10,369 nt of DNA. Source: an uncultured Oscillospiraceae bacterium. GTDB taxonomy: Bacteria; Bacillota; Clostridia; Oscillospirales; Ruminococcaceae. Below, in pieces: positions 6,328 to 10,369 of the stretch. The stretch is from positions 1-10,369 of the forward strand of contig CAJTVI010000077.1 in assembly GCA_910579545.1 (NCBI GenBank), read 5' to 3'. Both the position numbers and the translations under genes were made by a program. A model generated the notes under the pieces. That model worked only from the letters and a program-made list of their open reading frames with translations. It had not been told where the DNA came from and did not search any database. Positions within the stretch are counted from its first letter, which is position 1, and each line of letters starts with the position of its first letter.

Positions 6328-6372
6328 TTTTCCGCCCGCCGCAAAGGGGCTTTTTTGCCGGCGGGCAGAAAA
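6328..6372 (-). other. Intercistronic stem-loop between arcC and the carrier gene
   Basis: TTTTCCGCCCGCCG (6328-6341) pairs with CGGCGGGCAGAAAA (6359-6372) around a 17-nt loop. The one imperfect position is a G-U pair in the minus-strand RNA and an A-C mismatch in the plus-strand RNA, so the arc transcript is the folding strand. No T-run follows on the minus strand. It may mark an endonuclease or stability boundary, giving different message levels for arcABC and the carrier. Confidence 0.65.
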
Positions 6373-6390
6373 CAGTGTTGCACCGTGGGG

Positions 6391-7326
6391 TTACTGGGTG
6401 ATCACGGTGCCGGTCGTACCTTCCAGCGCCTCGGCGGCGCGGGAGAGCGAGGTGATCAGGGCCGTGCCGCCGTGCGCGGCGCGCACAAACTCGATGCAGG
6501 ACTCCACCTTGGGCAGCATGCTGCCGGGGGCAAACTGCCCCTCGCCGATATACCGCTCGGCCTCGGCAAGGCTCATGCTGGCCAGTTCCTTCTGGTCCGG
6601 CTTGCCAAAGTTGATGCAGACCCGGTCCACCGCCGTCAAGATGATCAGCCGGTCGGCCTTGAGGTCCCGCGCCAGCAGGGCGCTGGCCCGGTCCTTGTCG
6701 ATCACCGCGGCCACCCCCTTGAGGCCGGCCGGCGTTTCGGCCACCGGGATGCCGCCGCCGCCCACCGTGATCACGATGTTGCCGGCGGCCACCAGCTGCT
6801 CCACCACGCCCAGTTCCACAATGCGGGTGGGGATGGGGGAGGGCACCACCCGGCGGTAGCCGCGCCCGGCGTCCTCTACAAAGGTAAAGCCCTTTTCGGC
6901 GGCGATCCTGTCCGCCTCTTCCTTGGTGTAAAAGCTGCCCACGGGCTTGGTGGGGTGCTCAAAGCCGGGATCCTTTTCGTCCACCACCACCTGGGTCACC
7001 ACGGTGGCGCAGTGCTTTTGGATGCCGCGGGCCGCCAGCTCCTGCTGGATGGCCTGCTGTAAATGGTAGCCGATATACCCCTGGGTCATGGCGCCGCACT
7101 CGGGGAAGGGCATATAGGGGGTGCCGCCGCCCTTGTTGGCCGAGAACTCCATGGCCAGGTTGATCATGCCCACCTGGGGGCCGTTGCCGTGGCCGATCAC
7201 CACCTCGTAGCCCTTTTGCACCAGGTCCACGATCGGCTTTGCGGTCTCCTTTACCAGGGCCAGCTGCTCCTGGGGGTCCTTGCCCAGGGCGTTGCCGCCC
7301 AGGGCCACTACGATCCGTTCTGCCAT
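6391..7326 (-). CDS. arcC: Carbamate kinase
   Basis: Converts carbamoyl phosphate and ADP to ATP, CO2 and ammonia, the energy-yielding last step of the ADI pathway. 311 aa, the normal length. Motifs of the amino-acid kinase fold: VVALGGNAL (6-14), GHGNGPQVG (45-53), PSPIPTRIVE (about 162-171), GGGGIPV (about 194-200), IDKDRASALLARDLKADRLI (substrate and nucleotide contacts), TAVDRVCINFGKP and FAPGSMLPKVES. The ATG lies 4 nt after the arcB stop codon and has no clear ribosome site, so translation probably depends on ribosomes finishing arcB. The frame is intact, with no missing key residue seen. Confidence 0.97.
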   Translation of the reverse strand: MAERIVVALGGNALGKDPQEQLALVKETAKPIVDLVQKGYEVVIGHGNGPQVGMINLAMEFSANKGGGTPYMPFPECGAMTQGYIGYHLQQAIQQELAARGIQKHCATVVTQVVVDEKDPGFEHPTKPVGSFYTKEEADRIAAEKGFTFVEDAGRGYRRVVPSPIPTRIVELGVVEQLVAAGNIVITVGGGGIPVAETPAGLKGVAAVIDKDRASALLARDLKADRLIILTAVDRVCINFGKPDQKELASMSLAEAERYIGEGQFAPGSMLPKVESCIEFVRAAHGGTALITSLSRAAEALEGTTGTVITQ

Positions 7327-7330
7327 ACGC

Positions 7331-8323
7331 TTATTTCAGAGTCGCGTACATCACAGCCTTGATGGTGTGCATACGGTTCTCTGCCTCCTCAAACTGGCGG
7401 GCCTGTTTGCCCAGGAACACGTCGTCGGTCACTTCCATGGCCGGCAGGCCAAACTGCTGGTAGATGTCCTCGCCCACGGTGGTCTCGCGGTCGTGGAAGG
7501 AGGGCAGGCAGTGCAGGAAGATGGCGGTGGGCTTGGCCTCGGCCATCAGCTCCTTGTTGACCTGGTAGGGCAGCAGCAGCTTGATGCGCTGGGCCCACAG
7601 TTCGGCCGGCTCGCCCATCGAGACCCAGATGTCGGTGTAAAGGATGTCGCAGTCCTTAGCGCCCTGGTGCACGTCGTCGGTGAACTCCAGCACCGCGCCG
7701 GTCTCGGCGGCCACCGCCTGGCATTTTTCCACCAGCTCGGCCTTGGGCATCAACTCCTTGGGCCCGCAGGCGCAGAAGTGCATGCCAAGCTTTGCCGAAA
7801 CCACCATCAGAGAGTTGGCCACGTTGTTGCGGGCGTCGCCAAAGAAGGTGAGCTTGCGGCCCCGCAGATCGCCAAACTCCTCGCGGGCGGTCATGATGTC
7901 GGCCAGCATCTGGGTGGGGTGGAAGTCGTCGGTCAGGCCGTTCCAAACCGGCACGCCGGAGTAGCGGGCCAGGTCCTCCACCACCGACTGCTTGAACCCG
8001 CGGTACTCGATGCCGTCAAACATCCGGCCCAGCACCTTGGCGGTATCGGCCAGGGACTCCTTTTTGCCCATCTGGGACGAGCCGGGATCCAGGAAGGTGA
8101 CCCCCATGCCCAGATCGCGCGCGCCCACCTCAAAGGCGCAGCGGGTGCGGGTGGAGGTTTTTTCAAACAGCAGCACCACCTGCTTGTCGGTAAGCCATTT
8201 GTGCTCCACCCCATTCTGCTTCATCCGCTTGAACTCGGTGGCAAGGTCCAGCAGGTAGTTGATCTCGCGGGGGGTGTAGTCCAGCAGGGTCAAAAAGCTT
8301 CTGCCTCGTACGTTTACGCCCAT
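7331..8323 (-). CDS. arcB: Ornithine carbamoyltransferase, catabolic
   Basis: Phosphorolyses citrulline to ornithine and carbamoyl phosphate, the second ADI step. 330 aa, family-typical. Carbamoyl-phosphate motif STRTR (57-61) followed by CAFEVGARDLG; HPTQ (135-138) within NGLTDDFHPTQ; ornithine loop DIWVSMGE (231-238); HCLPSFHD (271-278) with the catalytic Cys272. The SMG loop favours ornithine over putrescine as amino substrate. The position between arcA and arcC supports the catabolic rather than the biosynthetic direction. AGAGGA lies about 10 nt before the ATG, 39 nt after the arcA stop. Trimer or dodecamer formation is known for catabolic enzymes but cannot be read from the sequence. 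Confidence 0.97.
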   Translation of the reverse strand: MGVNVRGRSFLTLLDYTPREINYLLDLATEFKRMKQNGVEHKWLTDKQVVLLFEKTSTRTRCAFEVGARDLGMGVTFLDPGSSQMGKKESLADTAKVLGRMFDGIEYRGFKQSVVEDLARYSGVPVWNGLTDDFHPTQMLADIMTAREEFGDLRGRKLTFFGDARNNVANSLMVVSAKLGMHFCACGPKELMPKAELVEKCQAVAAETGAVLEFTDDVHQGAKDCDILYTDIWVSMGEPAELWAQRIKLLLPYQVNKELMAEAKPTAIFLHCLPSFHDRETTVGEDIYQQFGLPAMEVTDDVFLGKQARQFEEAENRMHTIKAVMYATLK

Positions 8324-8362
8324 AGTAACGGTTCCTCTCTTTCCCTCAGTGTAAAAATGGTT

Positions 8363-9592
8363 TTATTCTGCGCGGACCAGCGGCATCGACATGCAGCGCG
8401 GGCCGCCGCGTCCGCGGGACAGCTCAGCCGACGGCATCTCCAGCACCGTAATGCCCTTGTCGCGCAGGATGGCGTTGGTCACGTCGTTGCGCTGGTACAC
8501 CACGATCTTGCCCGGGGCGATGCACAGGGTGTTGGAGCCGTCGTTCCACTGCTCGCGGGCGGCTGCGATCATGTCGTCGCCGCCGCAGGGGATCAGCTCC
8601 ACCTTGTCCTGATGGGTGTATTTTTCCAAAATGTGCTCCAGGTCCGAATCCACCCGCTTGATCCGCAGATCGGCCGGGTCGTCGGCGCCGGGGGTGATCT
8701 CGTACACGGTCAGCGGGCCGATGATGGCGGGGTGGATGGTGTACTTGTCCACGTCGATCTGGGTAAACACGGTGTCCAGATGCATAAAGGCGCGGCAGTC
8801 CGGGATGTCAAAGGCCAGCACGGTGCGGATCTTGGCGTTCGGGTCAAGGAAGAGGTTGCGGGCCACCGCCTCGATGCCGTCCGGGCTGGTGCGCTGCGAG
8901 ATGCCGATGGCCAGGGTGTCCTCGGTGAGGTTGAGCACGTCGCCGCCCTCGATGTTGGCGTGGTTGGTGCGGTCGTAGTAGCGGGTGATCAGGCCCTCAA
9001 AGTCGGGGTGGTAGTTAAAGATATAGTCGGCATAGATGGTCTCGCGGCAGCGGGTGGGGAAGCGCATCTTGTGCAGAAATACGCCGGTGCCCACCGAGGC
9101 AAAGGGGTCGCGGGTAAAGTAGAGGTTGGGCATCGCGTCCACCACCATGTCGTCCGGCGGGGCGATCATATCCTGCAGCGAGTAGGCGCGCACGTCGCCC
9201 ATCTCCCGCATGGTAATGCCCTCCATGGTCTTTTCCACAAGGGCCTTGCCCTCAAAGTTCTGGGTCAGGTAGTCGTACAGCTTGTCCTGCCAGCGGCGGG
9301 TCTTGATGTTGCCCTCGGTGAGCCACTGATACAAAAAGGGCTTGACCAGCTCGGGGTGCAGCTTGAGCACGTCGGTCATCAGGTCCTCAAGGTAGACCAC
9401 CTCGGTGCCGTTGTCCCGCAAAATCTGGGCAAAGGCGTCATGCTCCTGCTGGGCCACCTTCAAAAAGGGGATGTCGTCAAAAAGCAGCTCGGGCAGCCGG
9501 TCCGGCACCAGGTTCAGCAGCTCCCGCCCGGGGCGGTGCAGCAGGACCTTTTTGAGCGGCTTGATCTCGCTTCGTACACAGATACCTTTCAT
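8363..9592 (-). CDS. arcA: Arginine deiminase
   Basis: Hydrolyses arginine to citrulline and ammonia, the first ADI step, in the cytoplasm. 409 aa, full length. Catalytic and substrate residues are all visible: PNLYFTRDP with Asp162, NIEGGDVL with Glu215, FMHLDTVF with His271 and Asp273, and the nucleophile Cys400 in GRGGPRCMSMPL near the C-terminus. The ATG at 9592 is preceded by GGAAAAG about 5 nt and GAAAGG about 13 nt upstream. First gene of the arc operon; the promoter candidate starts about 110 nt upstream. A perfect period-10 direct repeat sits right before the ribosome site. Arginine deiminases of this family can also act slowly on canavanine, relevant to the B3/4 gene downstream. Confidence 0.98.
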   Translation of the reverse strand: MKGICVRSEIKPLKKVLLHRPGRELLNLVPDRLPELLFDDIPFLKVAQQEHDAFAQILRDNGTEVVYLEDLMTDVLKLHPELVKPFLYQWLTEGNIKTRRWQDKLYDYLTQNFEGKALVEKTMEGITMREMGDVRAYSLQDMIAPPDDMVVDAMPNLYFTRDPFASVGTGVFLHKMRFPTRCRETIYADYIFNYHPDFEGLITRYYDRTNHANIEGGDVLNLTEDTLAIGISQRTSPDGIEAVARNLFLDPNAKIRTVLAFDIPDCRAFMHLDTVFTQIDVDKYTIHPAIIGPLTVYEITPGADDPADLRIKRVDSDLEHILEKYTHQDKVELIPCGGDDMIAAAREQWNDGSNTLCIAPGKIVVYQRNDVTNAILRDKGITVLEMPSAELSRGRGGPRCMSMPLVRAE

Positions 9593-9605
9593 GTCTTTTC
9601 CAACC

Positions 9606-9624
9606 TTTCAGAATTTTTCAGAAT
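9606..9624. repeat. Period-10 direct repeat before arcA; possible ArgR box
   Basis: TTTCAGAAT occurs at 9606-9614 and again at 9616-9624, exactly one helical turn apart. Read on the minus strand the middle is TGAAAAATTC, with the GAA/TTC arms of ArgR boxes (TGAAT...ATTCA). It lies in the arcA leader between the likely start of transcription and the ribosome site. The repeat is certain; an operator role is a guess. Confidence 0.45.
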
Positions 9625-9709
9625 GGCCAGCACCTGCGCGCATAGGTGTTTTCTTGCCTTAATCATACCGGGTTTGGCAGGGGCTTTGTGGAAGTTTTGA
9701 CCAAATAAA

Positions 9710-9755
9710 ATTGTATTTTTCAGCGGGTTTTAGTGAATAGGTAGAGAACCCGCTG
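9710..9755 (-). promoter_or_regulatory. arcA promoter with a 9-bp inverted repeat around the -35 region
   Basis: On the minus strand: TTCACT (9737-9732, 4 of 6 to consensus), a 16-nt spacer, TACAAT (9715-9710, 5 of 6). CAGCGGGTT (9721-9729) and AACCCGCTG (9747-9755) form a perfect 9-bp inverted repeat with a 17-bp gap; the -35 lies in the gap and one arm lies in the spacer next to the -10. Neither strand has a T-run after the dyad, so an operator is more likely than a terminator. Candidates to bind are the AraC protein or ArgR. Confidence 0.5.
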
Positions 9756-9789
9756 CAAAAGGGGGCGCGGCGGCCTTTTGGGGAGATGC

Positions 9790-9843
9790 AAAAAAATTAT
9801 TTTTTGGCAGGCTATTGTATTTTCTTGCAGCGTGTGCTAAAAT
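9790..9843 (+). promoter_or_regulatory. Promoter of the tRNA-Arg gene with A/T-rich UP-like element
   Basis: TTGTAT (9815-9820), a 17-nt spacer, and TAAAAT (9838-9843, 5 of 6). Transcription would start near 9850, about 56 nt before the tRNA. AAAAAAATTATTTTTT (9791-9806) falls at roughly -45 to -60, where UP elements of stable-RNA promoters sit. Confidence 0.55.
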
Positions 9844-9905
9844 ACAAAACAGCCCATCGGGCAATTCCCAAAAGGGCATGCAAAAACATAAACCCGCATA
9901 AATAT

Positions 9906-9982
9906 GCGCTGATAGCTCAGTTGGATAGAGTGTTTGGCTACGAACCAAAAGGTCGGGGGTTCGAATCCCTTTCAGCGCACCA
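9906..9982 (+). tRNA. tRNA-Arg, anticodon ACG (wobble inosine expected), CCA encoded
   Basis: A full cloverleaf can be drawn: acceptor GCGCTGA/TCAGCGC; D stem GCTC/GAGT with one G-U; anticodon stem TTTGG/CCAAA around loop CTACGAA, giving anticodon ACG; 5-nt variable loop; T stem GGGGG/CCCTT (two G-U) around TTCGAAT; discriminator A at 9979; CCA at 9980-9982. A20 in the D loop and A73 are the known ArgRS identity bases and both are present. It reads CGU, CGC and CGA after deamination of A34 by TadA. It is the only plus-strand gene here and sits between arcA and the second argS. Confidence 0.97.
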
Positions 9983-9984
9983 AA

Positions 9985-10026
9985 AAAAGCGCGTGTATCC
10001 GTACAAGGTCGGATATGCGCGCTTTT
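9985..10026 (+). terminator. Terminator of tRNA-Arg
   Basis: A 17-bp stem (9985-10001 with 10010-10026) and 8-nt loop begin 3 nt after the tRNA CCA end. The stem is complete in plus-strand RNA with two G-U pairs, and ends in a T-rich tail (TTTTATCTTTT). Confidence 0.88.
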
Positions 10027-10120
10027 ATCTTTTGCCTGCCGGGGGCAGGATATGCAAGATTATGCAAAAAGTTTCTGAAATCACCGGCCCAAAATGCAGG
10101 GCGGTGCAGAACCGGCGCTA

Positions 10121-10157
10121 AAAAAGGGCCGCCCTTCTGCCTGGAAGGGCGGCCCTT
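10121..10157 (-). terminator. Terminator of argS copy 2
   Basis: AAGGGCCGCCCTT (10124-10136) pairs perfectly with AAGGGCGGCCCTT (10145-10157) across an 8-nt loop. On the minus strand the stem runs into a T-run (complement of the A-run from 10121). It lies 126 nt beyond the argS copy 2 stop and isolates it from arcA. Confidence 0.85.
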
Positions 10158-10210
10158 GGGGTATGATCCTGGGTTGTGCCGGGGGGATCGAAGGTATCTG
10201 CGTTTGGCGG

Positions 10211-10279
10211 CTTTACCTCCGCCGCCGGCCCGCGCCGGCCCAAAGGCAGGCACGGCCGGGCAAAATCTTTACCTCCGCC
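10211..10279. repeat. 13-bp direct repeat after argS copy 2
   Basis: CTTTACCTCCGCC occurs at 10211-10223 and 10267-10279, 56 bp apart, in the 3' untranslated stretch of argS copy 2. On the minus strand it reads GGCGGAGGTAAAG, which looks like a ribosome site, but no convincing start codon or reading frame follows either copy. The rest of 10158-10283 is GC-rich and shows no gene. Confidence 0.6.
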
Positions 10280-10283
10280 TGGG

Positions 10284-10369
10284 TCACATCCGCTCGGGGG
10301 CCGAAACGCCCAAAAGGTCCAGGGCGTTTTTGAGGGTGGTCTTTACCGCCATCACAAGCCCCAGCCGCT
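10284..10369 (-). CDS. argS: Arginyl-tRNA synthetase, copy 2 (C-terminal 28 codons, cut by window edge)
   Basis: The minus strand encodes RLGLVMAVKTTLKNALDLLG followed by VSAPERM and TGA. This is the end of the DALR anticodon-binding domain of ArgRS, whose C-terminus is highly conserved as LLG(I/V).APERM. Only the tail is visible, so length and catalytic motifs cannot be judged. It belongs to a separate transcript that ends at the terminator 10121-10157, upstream of and in the same direction as the arc operon. Together with the gene at the left edge it shows two ArgRS genes within about 10 kb. Which one is the housekeeping enzyme cannot be told. Confidence 0.9.
   Translation of the reverse strand, partial: RLGLVMAVKTTLKNALDLLGVSAPERM

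Noticed and set aside
7280..9700. An 806-codon open frame on the plus strand opposite arcA and arcB
   Set aside because: It is the antisense shadow of two unmistakable enzymes in GC-rich codons; its product is low-complexity (rich in H, V, G, A, Q) and has no family motif.
9972..10253. A 93-codon minus-strand frame across the tRNA and both terminators
   Set aside because: It runs through a tRNA and two terminator stems and has no properly spaced ribosome site.
1..10369. One argS gene split by the ends of a circular 10.4-kb replicon
   Set aside because: Joined end to end the fragments give about 640 nt, far below ArgRS length, so they are two genes.

Overview
The window reads as a high-GC gut-type Firmicute, most likely an Oscillospirales/Clostridia member. 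This rests on the Bacillus-type ArgRS and ArgR, strong AAGGAG ribosome sites and a streptococcus-like arginine deiminase (ADI) gene set. The genus cannot be named from the sequence. Every protein gene lies on the minus strand; the only plus-strand gene is a tRNA.

Reading in the direction of minus-strand transcription (right to left): the last 28 codons of an arginyl-tRNA synthetase (argS copy 2) end at 10284 and are followed by a terminator. Next to it, on the plus strand, is tRNA-Arg(ACG) at 9906-9982 with its own promoter and terminator. A promoter region with a 9-bp inverted repeat precedes arcA (arginine deiminase). Then come arcB (catabolic ornithine carbamoyltransferase), arcC (carbamate kinase), a YfcC/ArcD-type membrane carrier, an AraC-family regulator with two complete HTH domains, and an M20 amidohydrolase.

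A strong promoter (extended TATAAT) sits inside the last codons of the amidohydrolase gene. It opens a second block: a GC-rich leader of about 300 nt built from degenerate 51-58 bp repeats, a free-standing B3/4 (PheRS-editing-like) protein, argR, and a second arginyl-tRNA synthetase (argS copy 1) that runs off the left edge.

The genes form one arginine unit. The carrier would bring in arginine and export ornithine. ArcA, ArcB and ArcC would turn arginine into ornithine, CO2, ammonia and ATP. ArgR and the AraC protein would sense arginine or a related signal. The decoding machinery for arginine (tRNA-Arg and two ArgRS) flanks the pathway. The most interesting idea is that the B3/4 protein is a trans-editing deacylase for tRNA-Arg carrying an arginine analogue such as canavanine. 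That would make this a joint arginine catabolism and arginine decoding-fidelity locus. The idea is inference from family and neighbourhood.
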